A stretch of DNA of 64,000 nucleotides from Streptomyces sp. Root431. Its GTDB lineage: Bacteria; Actinomycetota; Actinomycetes; Streptomycetales; Streptomycetaceae. The stretch is taken from positions 844,247 to 908,246 of the forward strand of contig NZ_LMEI01000009.1 of NCBI RefSeq assembly GCF_001426585.1, written 5' to 3'. Under the pieces are notes generated by a model, which saw nothing but the letters and a program-made list of their open reading frames with translations, was not told the origin of the DNA and searched no databases. Positions 17,072 through 24,507 of the stretch are shown in pieces. The position numbers and the translations under genes were made by a program. The first letter of the stretch is position 1. The number at the start of each line of letters is the position of its first letter.

Positions 17072-17650
17072 CGACGCGAACCGGTCGATGGCGGAGGCCA
17101 GTTGGGGTCGCCGCCGGATGTCGAGCTTGCGGTAGATACGGGTGATGTGGAGCTCCACGGCCCGGGTCGACACCGTGAAGTACGCGGCGATCTGCTTGTT
17201 GGTGAGGCCGTCGAGGATCATCGTGACGATGCGCCGCTCATGGGCGGTCAGGGCCGCGACGGGCGTCCGCCGGGAGCACTCACGAGGGGCGAGCGCAGCG
17301 CGCCCCGGCTGACCCGGCCTCCCGAGCTGCGCCGGTTGCCCCGGCTGTCCCGGTCGCCCCGGCGCCGCGTGCCCCAGCACGGCGTTCCACTCCCGGATCC
17401 GCGGCTCGCCGACGAGCTGGGCGCGCGCGTACGGATCGGCGTGGAGGATCCGTAAGAGCGTCCGGCGGTCGCGGGCCTCGCAGACGAGGAGCTCTCCCGC
17501 GCCGTCCCGCCACGGGCCGCCCACGAGGAGGATTCCGCGCGCGGCCATGCTCTTCCAGTACGTCCGGTGCGCCTCGCCGAAACTCGACCGGTCCGTCTCA
17601 CTTCCACGGAAAACGAGTTCGACCACGAAAGGCACGCGCAACTCCCCCAT
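17057..17650 (-). CDS. YCII-domain / LuxR-type HTH fusion regulator
   Basis: 197 residues. Residues 5-95 look like a YCII (dimeric alpha-beta barrel) domain: HRTYWKSM, GILLVGGP, a DPY segment and a closing IREWN. A Pro/Gly/Gln-rich linker (about 97-120) leads to a C-terminal GerE/LuxR HTH (LTAHERRIVTMILDGLTNKQ, then a recognition helix STRAVELHITRIYRKL). No receiver domain. The start lies 3 nt after the EamA stop, so it is co-translated with that exporter. YCII domains bind or turn over small metabolites, so this may be a one-component sensor; the ligand is unknown. Confidence 0.85.
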   Translation of the reverse strand: MGELRVPFVVELVFRGSETDRSSFGEAHRTYWKSMAARGILLVGGPWRDGAGELLVCEARDRRTLLRILHADPYARAQLVGEPRIREWNAVLGHAAPGRPGQPGQPAQLGRPGQPGRAALAPRECSRRTPVAALTAHERRIVTMILDGLTNKQIAAYFTVSTRAVELHITRIYRKLDIRRRPQLASAIDRFASPRAC

Positions 17651-17653
17651 ACA

Positions 17654-18625
17654 TCACGACGTTTCCGTTTTCGACGCTACCACCGGCCCACCGGCCGGTG
17701 AATGAACGGCATGTTGCGGGCGGCGGCGGAGCAGACCGGTGGCGGCGAGCACCGCGACCGCCCCGAGCCACACCGTCCAGCCGAGCGGCTCGTGCAGCAC
17801 CACGGCGCCCAGGACGACGGCCACGGCGGTCATCAGGTACGTGACGGTGGAGGCCACCGCGGGCCCGTCCTCGATGATCAGCTCGAAGTTGAGGAGGGCG
17901 GCGAATCCGGTGCAGACCACGCCCAGGACGAGCACGGAGATCACCGAGTCGGCGCGCCAGGTAACGGCCTGAAGGCCCAGGAACGGGAAGGCCGCGAGCA
18001 GCAGGACGGTGGCCGCGCCCAGCTGTCCGCCGGCCAGCATGAGCGGGGGAACGCCCCTGCCCACGAGGAACTTGCCCATGTACGCGAAACTGGCGCCGAA
18101 GCTGACCGAGCCGAGGACGAAGCAGAGGATGCTCCAACCCGTCCCGGTTGAGGCCGAGTTCCACGGCGACGCGATGAGCGCCGTGCCCCCGAGGCCGAGG
18201 AGCACGCCGCCCGCCCGGACGCCGGAGACCCGCTTCTCCTGACCGAGCAGCAGGGCCGCCGCCAGGGTCCAGATCGGCGCGCTGCCGTTGACCACGGCGG
18301 CCACGCTGCTGGAGCCGGCGATCTCCCCTTCGGCGTACAGGGTCCACGGCACGGCGTTGCCGAGCAGCGCGGCGACGGTCAAATGCCCCCATATCGCTGG
18401 CTCCTTGGGGAGCCTGAGCCCCTTGGCGTATCCCAGGGAGAGGATCACGACGGCCCCGAGCGCGAGCCGGATCAGGACCATCTGCACGGGGGAGAATCCG
18501 TACCCCGCGATCTTGATCCAGAGGAAGACGGAGCCCCAGACGAGGCTCAGCGCGGCCAGCCGCGCGGCGGCGGCTCTGGACATGGTTGTTCCCGCTCTGG
18601 ACATGGCTGTTCCCGCTCTGGGCAT
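17654..18625 (-). CDS. EamA/DMT family transporter
   Basis: About 323 residues with ten predicted membrane segments in two EamA halves (first around LSLVWGSVFLWIKIA, second from the SVSFGASFAYMGKF segment). Drug/metabolite exporters of this class move amino acids, cofactors or toxic metabolites outward. The start is uncertain: three in-frame ATG codons (18625, 18604, 18583) are each carried by a copy of a 21-bp tandem repeat with the same upstream context; 18583 best fits the family N-terminus. It is followed 3 nt later by the YCII-LuxR gene and preceded by a LysR gene. Confidence 0.9.
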   Translation of the reverse strand: MPRAGTAMSRAGTTMSRAAAARLAALSLVWGSVFLWIKIAGYGFSPVQMVLIRLALGAVVILSLGYAKGLRLPKEPAIWGHLTVAALLGNAVPWTLYAEGEIAGSSSVAAVVNGSAPIWTLAAALLLGQEKRVSGVRAGGVLLGLGGTALIASPWNSASTGTGWSILCFVLGSVSFGASFAYMGKFLVGRGVPPLMLAGGQLGAATVLLLAAFPFLGLQAVTWRADSVISVLVLGVVCTGFAALLNFELIIEDGPAVASTVTYLMTAVAVVLGAVVLHEPLGWTVWLGAVAVLAATGLLRRRPQHAVHSPAGGPVVASKTETS

Positions 18626-18668
18626 GGCTGTTCCCGCTCTGGATGGGCGTGTTCCCGCTCTGAATGAG
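18573..18668. repeat. 21-bp tandem repeat over the EamA start region
   Basis: Four units plus a partial fifth, each beginning GCTCTGGACATGG. The first three, read leftward, each contain an ATG in the same frame, so copy-number changes would add or remove seven-residue blocks and start codons. Confidence 0.85.
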
Positions 18669-18800
18669 GGGCTCGCGGAGCTCTCTTGAAAGGGTGAGGA
18701 GCTCTCCGCCGTACGGGAACGAGCCTCGCTCCCGCGTCCGGGCGGGGTCCAGCAACGTCCGGTGGACGGTACCGTCCACGAACCATGGCGGGTCGGCGGC

Positions 18801-19733
18801 TCAGCCCGCGACGGCCGCCCTGGCCACCGTGCGCAGCGCGTCCAAGACGGCGGCGATCTCGGGCGAGGTCTGGCTGCCCTCCCGTACGGCCGCGAAGACC
18901 GTGCGCGACGGCGCCCCCTCGCTGAACGCGCGCACCGTCACCTCGGGCCGGGGCGCCGGCCTGGCCGTCCGGGGCACCAACGCGACGCCGAGTCCGAGCC
19001 GGACCGCCGCGAGCGTGGCGTCCCAGTCGCCGATGGCGTGCGAGGCCCGCGGGGTGAACCCGGCCGCCGCGCAGGCGGCGACGCCGATGTCGTGGCACAT
19101 CCCGGTCGTGGCGAAGATCCACGTCTCCTGGGCGAGGTCGGCGAGGACGAGGCGGGGGCTGTCGAGGAGCGGGTGCCCGTCGGGCAGGGCGATGTCGAAG
19201 GGGTCCTCGCAGAGCGCGACCCGGTGGAAGCGTGCGTCGAGACGGCCGTCCTCGCCTGCCGGGCCCGGGTGCAGCGCGGTGTCGGCGGAGATGACGACGT
19301 CGGTCTGCCCGCGGTGCAGGAGGGCGAAGCTCTCCGGCGGGTCGACCTCGGCGAGGGAGGTGCGCAGCAGCGGCCGGGTCTCCCGCAGCCGGGCCACGGC
19401 GGGCAGGATCAGCGCCGAGAGGGTGGTGGAGAAGCCGGCCACCGCCACGTCGCCGCGCTCGCCGCTCCGGTGCGCGGCGAGCTCCGCGCGCATCCGCTCG
19501 ACCTGGGTGAAGACGGCGTCGGCGTGCCGGAGGACGATCCGCGCTTCGCCGGTGAGCCGGAGTCTGCGCCCGGACGGTTCGGTGAGGGGGACTCCCAAAT
19601 CCCGGGCCAGGGCGCTGATCTGCTGCGAGACGGCCTGCGGGGTGAGGTGGAGGGCCTGGGCGGCCGCGCTGACCGTGCCGCGTTCGCTGAGCTCCCTCAG
19701 CACCCGCAGCTTGCGCAGATCCGGATCGGCCAC
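18801..19733 (-). CDS. LysR family transcriptional regulator
   Basis: 310 residues. N-terminal LysR HTH (about 5-62: GTVSAAAQALHLTPQAVSQQ) and a C-terminal periplasmic-binding-like effector domain. The GTG start has GGGGAG upstream. It sits 25 nt after the LLM oxidoreductase and 175 nt before the EamA exporter, all leftward, so one or both neighbours are likely targets. Unlike many LysR genes it is not divergent from a neighbour. Confidence 0.92.
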   Translation of the reverse strand: MADPDLRKLRVLRELSERGTVSAAAQALHLTPQAVSQQISALARDLGVPLTEPSGRRLRLTGEARIVLRHADAVFTQVERMRAELAAHRSGERGDVAVAGFSTTLSALILPAVARLRETRPLLRTSLAEVDPPESFALLHRGQTDVVISADTALHPGPAGEDGRLDARFHRVALCEDPFDIALPDGHPLLDSPRLVLADLAQETWIFATTGMCHDIGVAACAAAGFTPRASHAIGDWDATLAAVRLGLGVALVPRTARPAPRPEVTVRAFSEGAPSRTVFAAVREGSQTSPEIAAVLDALRTVARAAVAG

Positions 19734-19758
19734 GTCCCGCTCCCCTCCCCCTTCGCGG

Positions 19759-20676
19759 TCATCGTACGCAGCCGGCCTCCACGTCGATGACCTCCTTCAC
19801 CAGCGCCTCCAGCACGTCGAGGTCCCGCGCGGTGCGCCCGTCCTCCCGCCGCTCGCCCGGGTAGGTGGGGTCGAGGACGACGGCCCGCGCGCCCAGGTCC
19901 TGGAGCAGCCCGAGGTCGTCCGCGATCTGCTCCCGCGTGCCCTCTCCGAGGAGGCGGCCGGGGCCCAACGGTCCTTCCGTGACCCGGAGTTTGATCCGGG
20001 GGCAGAGGTCGGGGACGGACAGCTCCTCTTCCTCGGCGACCTGGTGGAGCGCGGGCAGGCCGACGCCGAGGAGCCAGTCGCCGGAGACGGAGGTCGGGTG
20101 CCAGGCGTCGCCTAGGCGGACGGCCCGGCGGAGCGCGCGGCGGCTGTGCCCGCCGACCCAGACGGGCGGTCCGGGGCGCTGGACGGGCAGGGGCCCGGTG
20201 TGGACCTCGCGGAAGGAGACGTGGGCGCCCTCGAAGGAGGCGACCTCGTCGGCCCAGCAGGCCTTGATGGCCGCGAGGTACTCGTCGCTGATCGCTCCGC
20301 GCTCGCGGTACGGGACGTCGAGGACGGCGAACTCCCGGGCGGCCCAGCCCGCCGCCGCGCCGAAGACCAGCCGGCCGTTGCTGAACCGGTCGATGTTGGC
20401 GGCGACGCGGGCGGTGTGCACGGGGTGCCGGTACGGGAGGATCGTCACGGTCGTGCCGAGCCCCACGGTCCTGGTGATCCCGGCGAGCCAGGCGAGGGTC
20501 GCGAAGGGGTCGTAGAACGGGGCGGGGAAGAGGTTCTGCACGTCGGGCGTGAGCGCCACGTGGTCGGAGACCATGGCGTAGTGGAAGCCCAGCGCCTCGA
20601 CCCGCAGCGCCCAGTCGGCGAGGGCGTCGGGGGTGGCCTCGGGCCCGTAGTTGGGCAGATTGACGCCGAATTCCAC
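19759..20676 (-). CDS. LLM class (F420-dependent) oxidoreductase
   Basis: 305 residues with the luciferase-like TIM-barrel pattern: MEFGVNLPNYGPEATPD start, ALGFHYAMVSDHV, GLGTTVTILPYRHPVHTA, FGAAAGWAAREF and PVWVGGHSRRALRRA. In Streptomyces such proteins usually use coenzyme F420; FMN cannot be excluded. GGAGGAAC precedes the ATG. First gene of the LLM-LysR-EamA-YCII/LuxR run; the substrate is unknown. Confidence 0.9.
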   Translation of the reverse strand: MEFGVNLPNYGPEATPDALADWALRVEALGFHYAMVSDHVALTPDVQNLFPAPFYDPFATLAWLAGITRTVGLGTTVTILPYRHPVHTARVAANIDRFSNGRLVFGAAAGWAAREFAVLDVPYRERGAISDEYLAAIKACWADEVASFEGAHVSFREVHTGPLPVQRPGPPVWVGGHSRRALRRAVRLGDAWHPTSVSGDWLLGVGLPALHQVAEEEELSVPDLCPRIKLRVTEGPLGPGRLLGEGTREQIADDLGLLQDLGARAVVLDPTYPGERREDGRTARDLDVLEALVKEVIDVEAGCVR

Positions 20677-20785
20677 GGGGTGTTCCTCCCGGCCGTCCGG
20701 TGCTGGTCCGTGGCGTACGGAGCAGTCCTCGGGACCTTACGGCCGGGATCCCGCCCTCACGGCCCACACCGCCTTGGAGGGTTCG

Positions 20786-20825
20786 GGGTTCCGTAGCGCC
20801 GCGACGCCCCGGCGCTACGGAACCC
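20786..20825 (-). terminator. hairpin terminator of the secreted-protein operon
   Basis: A perfect 15-bp stem (20786-20800 with 20811-20825) and 10-nt loop starts 9 nt past the stop of the 465-residue secreted protein. Confidence 0.85.
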
Positions 20826-20834
20826 GTCACGGGG

Positions 20835-22232
20835 TCAGTTCAGCGACATGCTCCGGTGCACGGACCGCGCGGTGGTGGCCGTCGGTGCGGAGGTCTTCAG
20901 GAGGCCCTTGTCGCTGGTGCTCGCGGGCGCGTCCGCGCCCACCGGCGTGGTGGTCATGGGCCGGGCGGCGGCACAACGCTGCTTCTCCGCCTCGGACATG
21001 GGCCCGGTGCGCTGGAGCAGCCGGTCGGGGACTGCCCGGGAGGGGGCGTCGATCACGGCGTGCATCCGGTAGTCGTCCTTCTTGCTGACGAACCAGCCCT
21101 CGACCCGCTCGCGGCTCGGCTGGAGCTCGACCCAACTGACCTCGCCGGGCTGGATCCGCTCCACGACGGTCCGCTCGTCACTGCTGAACCACTGCCAGGG
21201 CCGCTGCCAGCCCCGCTCGTAGGCGAGGGCGAACTGGGTGGCCATGGGCCGCTCCTTGATCCGCTTCTCGTCCTCCGCCCGCACCCCGGAAGTGGGCAGC
21301 TTGGCCACCTCGTTGAGCGGGAGGTTCGCGGCGGCGTACGTCTGGGCGATGCTGTCGTGGCCACGCTCGGAGTAGGAGAGCAGCCGGGAGTGCTCCAGCG
21401 TGTTGCGGGTGCAGTTGATGTACGCCTCGCCGACGACCCGTGCCCGGTCGTAGTACCGGAAGGACATGCGGGTGTCCGGCCGGAAGGTGCAGGAGTTCTC
21501 CCCGTTGCAGGCGGCCGCCGCGTTGTGGAGGGTGCTCTCCCGGTCGTTGCCCTTGTACGCCTCCGAGGTGCCGAGCGCCGTCTTGTCGACGGTCTTGTCG
21601 AGGGCCGGCGGCACCTCGACCGCCCGAATGCGGGCGATCATCGGTGAACAGGTCACGTGTGTACGGGAGTCGGTGACCCGGCTGGTGAAGGTGAGCAGCG
21701 GCTCGTTCTCCCCGGCGGTGAACTCGTAGCTGCGGCCGGTCCACTGGCCGGTCCCGGGCGTGCCCTTCGTACGGTCGGGGTCCCCGGCGGTGGTGACCTC
21801 GCGGACGGAGCCGCCGGAGCCGGTGACCGCGTACGGCTGGCCGTTGACGACCTGTTCGCCGGTGCACTCCTTGGAGACGGCGGGGCTGTCCTCGTAGGTG
21901 ACGGTGACCTTGGCCCCCGCACGGACTCCGCGCAGCCGCTGCTGGAGGGTGTTGCCGTCCTTCTGGAGGGCGACGCCGTGGGATCCGTCGGTTCGGCCCG
22001 AAGCGGTGGGCGAGTAACGCTGGTTGAGGCCGGTCCAGAAGTCGATGCCGACGGTGGTGGGGCCGTCGCCCCGCATGACGGGGTCGGCGAAGTCGCCGTT
22101 GAGGACGGAGACGGCCTGCTCGGAGGGGGCGGCCTGCGCGGCGGGGACGGCCGCGGAGGACGGGGAGGCGACAGGGAGCAGCAGTCCGGCGGCACCGAGC
22201 ACGGCGAACGCGGACGACAGTGAGCGGTTCAT
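20835..22232 (-). CDS. secreted protein: lectin-like domain plus aerolysin/ETX-like module
   Basis: 465 residues, unrecognised by name. A Sec signal peptide (about 1-28, ending SSAAVPAAQA) is followed by a jelly-roll-like region (about 40-215: VLNGDFADPVM, HGVALQKDGNTLQQRL, AGAKVTVTYEDSP) resembling DUF642/galactose-binding folds. The second half (about 235-420) aligns by eye with the adjacent 342-residue protein: a CTFRPD / YINCT Cys pair, an aromatic W segment, an RIQPGE turn like the VPP turn of ETX/MTX2 toxins, and a conserved DAPS end. Last gene of a three-gene operon, 20 nt after its paralogue. A surface-binding or membrane-active role is inference. Confidence 0.7.
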   Translation of the reverse strand: MNRSLSSAFAVLGAAGLLLPVASPSSAAVPAAQAAPSEQAVSVLNGDFADPVMRGDGPTTVGIDFWTGLNQRYSPTASGRTDGSHGVALQKDGNTLQQRLRGVRAGAKVTVTYEDSPAVSKECTGEQVVNGQPYAVTGSGGSVREVTTAGDPDRTKGTPGTGQWTGRSYEFTAGENEPLLTFTSRVTDSRTHVTCSPMIARIRAVEVPPALDKTVDKTALGTSEAYKGNDRESTLHNAAAACNGENSCTFRPDTRMSFRYYDRARVVGEAYINCTRNTLEHSRLLSYSERGHDSIAQTYAAANLPLNEVAKLPTSGVRAEDEKRIKERPMATQFALAYERGWQRPWQWFSSDERTVVERIQPGEVSWVELQPSRERVEGWFVSKKDDYRMHAVIDAPSRAVPDRLLQRTGPMSEAEKQRCAAARPMTTTPVGADAPASTSDKGLLKTSAPTATTARSVHRSMSLN

Positions 22233-22252
22233 GGCGGGGAACTCCTCCGGAT

Positions 22253-23281
22253 TCAGGAACCGTGGGACGACAAGACGACTTCGCGCTTCGGCTCGGCACC
22301 CGGCGGGACCGCCCGGGCGGCCGGCACCTCACGCACCTCACGCACCTCACGCACCTCGCGTACGGAGCCCACGGAGCCCACGGAGCCCACGGAGCCCACG
22401 GAGCGCAGCCCGCCGGGCGGCGGGGAGGTGTTGTCGCCGTCGCCCGCGGTGTCACCCGCCGGGCGCTTGCGGCCGCAGAGCTTGTCGGGGACGGCGTACG
22501 TCTGGGCGACGAACGTGCTGCTGTTGACCATGGAGGGGCTGTCCACGCTCACGTTGAGGATCTTCCGCCCGGTGTCCGTGACGAGGTCGCCGACCACGCG
22601 CCGCATGGAGGCGCTGGCGCCGAAGACGAGCATGTCGTACGGCTTGACGGTGGTCTTGTAGACCGTCGCCTCGGTGTTCTCGGTCGTCCAGGACTTGGAG
22701 TAGGTGGCCTTGAAGGCCGCCTCGAAGGCGAGCTTCGCGCTCAGCGAGCCGGCCACCTTGCCGCCGCCCGCGACGGTGGTCTTGGTGCCGTTCGTCGAGG
22801 TCGGACCGTCCTTGAGGTTGGGCGTCTTGTTCTCGCTGGTGATGTCGTTGGAGAGGTTGGTGGTGACCTCGCCGGATGCGGCGACCGTGCCCTCTGCGGT
22901 GATCTTGCCGGAGATCTCGCCGCCGATGTTGTCGGTGCTGCTGGTCCGCAGGGTGACCGTGCGGTCGACGCCCATGTCGCTCGTGGTGCAGTTGACGACC
23001 GCGTTGCCGAGCGACTTGACGGCGGTGGCGTACTCGCGGTCGCGCTTGGGGTCGATCGTGAACGAGCAGGCCGCGCGCTTCGTCCCGCAGTACTCCAGGA
23101 CGTCGGCGATCCTCGCCTGCCGGCCGTCGGCGGTGACGGCTCGGGCGACGGGAGGGGTCGGGATCTCGCCGGGCGCCTCCTCGGCGACGGCGGGCGGGGC
23201 GAGGAGCGCGAGGGGCGCGGTGAGTCCGAGCCCGAGGGCGAGGGCGGACAGGCGGGCGGCGCGGGGACGGCGCGGAGACAT
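22253..23281 (-). CDS. secreted ETX/MTX2 (aerolysin)-like protein with repeat tail
   Basis: 342 residues with a signal peptide cleaved near PPAVAEEA. After a CSFTID / VVNCTTSD Cys pair comes a long Ser/Thr/Gly-alternating stretch (about 100-205) of the kind that forms the membrane hairpin in aerolysin-like toxins, then YSKSWTTENTEATVY, a VKPYD turn and the DSPS motif shared with the neighbouring paralogue. The tail (about 285-320) consists of SVG and REV tripeptide repeats from 9-bp DNA repeats. No named domain is certain; the ETX/MTX2-like call rests on pattern only. Middle gene of the operon. Confidence 0.7.
   Translation of the reverse strand: MSPRRPRAARLSALALGLGLTAPLALLAPPAVAEEAPGEIPTPPVARAVTADGRQARIADVLEYCGTKRAACSFTIDPKRDREYATAVKSLGNAVVNCTTSDMGVDRTVTLRTSSTDNIGGEISGKITAEGTVAASGEVTTNLSNDITSENKTPNLKDGPTSTNGTKTTVAGGGKVAGSLSAKLAFEAAFKATYSKSWTTENTEATVYKTTVKPYDMLVFGASASMRRVVGDLVTDTGRKILNVSVDSPSMVNSSTFVAQTYAVPDKLCGRKRPAGDTAGDGDNTSPPPGGLRSVGSVGSVGSVGSVREVREVREVREVPAARAVPPGAEPKREVVLSSHGS
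22324..22405. repeat. 9-bp tandem repeats in the ETX-like gene tail
   Basis: Two neighbouring arrays, about four copies of GCACCTCAC and five of ACGGAGCCC, encode the REV and SVG tripeptide repeats. Copies are nearly identical, implying recent slippage. Confidence 0.9.
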
Positions 23282-23343
23282 GACGAGGAACCCCTTTCGA
23301 GGGTGCTTCGAGGGGAAAGCGCGGGAGGCGGGGAGGAGAGGAG

Positions 23344-23838
23344 TCAGGAGCCGAGCAGCGAGCAGAGCTGCGAAGCCGGGAAGGGGGACTGCCCCGGATC
23401 GCTCGACCCCTGCGGGAGGGAGGCGGGGAAGGCGGCGCAGGTGGACGTGACGGCCTGCGCGGCGTTGTCGGCGGGCTCCGGCTTGTTCGTGGAGATGGTG
23501 TCGCTCATGTCCTTGAACCCGTCCTCCTCACGGCCTCCCTTGCCGGCCAGCTTCTCCATGCAGGAGCTGGATTCGGGCGGGCATTCCTTCAGGTCCTTGC
23601 CAATCTTCTCGATGTCCTTGTCGGCCTGACCGGCAGCCTCCTGGGTCTTCTTCTGCTGCTCCTTGATCTTCTTCGCCTCTTCGGCGTTGTTCTCCTTGTC
23701 CAGACAGGCCTGGTCGTCCGGCTGGCACTCGGCGCCGTACGCGACGGGGGCCAGGGTGAGGGCGAGGACGGAGGCGAGAGCGGAGGCGAGGACGGCGGCG
23801 CTCAGCGCACGGCGCGGCGAAGCCTTCGACACGGGCAT
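23344..23838 (-). CDS. small secreted Cys-containing coiled-coil protein
   Basis: 164 residues. Start at 23838, preceded by GGGAG. The signal peptide ends near APVAYGA, and the mature part opens with paired Cys (ECQPDDQAC), then a Lys/Glu/Gln-rich helix (about 48-82) likely to form a coiled coil, a second Cys pair (ECPPESSSC), and two more Cys near the end: six Cys in all, suiting disulfides outside the cell. First gene of the leftward operon, 62 nt before the ETX-like gene. No family recognised; a partner or chaperone of the two downstream proteins is a reasonable guess. Confidence 0.75.
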   Translation of the reverse strand: MPVSKASPRRALSAAVLASALASVLALTLAPVAYGAECQPDDQACLDKENNAEEAKKIKEQQKKTQEAAGQADKDIEKIGKDLKECPPESSSCMEKLAGKGGREEDGFKDMSDTISTNKPEPADNAAQAVTSTCAAFPASLPQGSSDPGQSPFPASQLCSLLGS

Positions 23839-24507
23839 GGGGAAACTCCCTTGGGGACGAGGTGAGTTGGTGCGCTCGGAAGGGGACGCCAGGGGCGGAC
23901 AGGGGACTGTCCTCAAGATCACCGAGCGCCTTCCGACGCTAACCGGCGGGGCCCCGGCGCCACGACAGGACACACGGTGCGGCGCGCTCGCCCGGGCGCG
24001 CTCACCGCTTCGGCGGAGCGCACTCGACACCCCTCGGAGGGGGTGGCGGCGGGGAGTTCGCGGGCCGCCGCCGGGGCCCGCCGGTCCACCCGTTCGTAGG
24101 GAATCGGGGGCGTACGCGAGCGGGCGGGCGACCGTACGCGGCCGGGCCCCTCACTCCCCCGGCCGCCGCCGTTCGGCGGCCCGCCGGAGCGACCCGCCGG
24201 AATCCCCCAGCGGCGCGCACGGCGGGCGAATGCGCCCCCCGATCGCCGCCCCGAACGGGCGTCCGTCAGACGGGTGTTTCAGCGGATCCAACTCGCTGTG
24301 GTGATCATTTTCGGTAAGTCTGCTCATGTGCCCGACGGCCTGTCCCGGCCGTCGCACCGGCCGTGGGCGTCCCATGCCCAAGGCCCGGCACTCCGTGTTC
24401 GCATGACCCGCGCCCGGCCCCCGTACGCCTCCGCCACCCCCGCGGACGCGGACGGCACCCGCCGGACGCCGCGCTCCCGTTTGTCCCCCTCGAAGGAGAG
24501 CAGAGCC
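23839..24507. other. 669-bp divergent intergenic region
   Basis: Separates the leftward ETX-like operon from the rightward RCC1 operon. It is very GC-rich apart from a lower-GC stretch at about 24280-24332. I see a small 6-bp hairpin (23897-23912) and a long-range 8-bp inverted pair (GCGCTCGG/CCGAGCGC) around it, but no confident promoter, riboswitch or ORF. Both operons probably start here and may share control. Confidence 0.5.

Noticed and set aside
23839..24507. Possible ydaO/c-di-AMP riboswitch before the RCC1 operon
   Set aside because: Streptomyces cell-wall hydrolase genes often carry one, but I see none of the conserved core or paired elements here.
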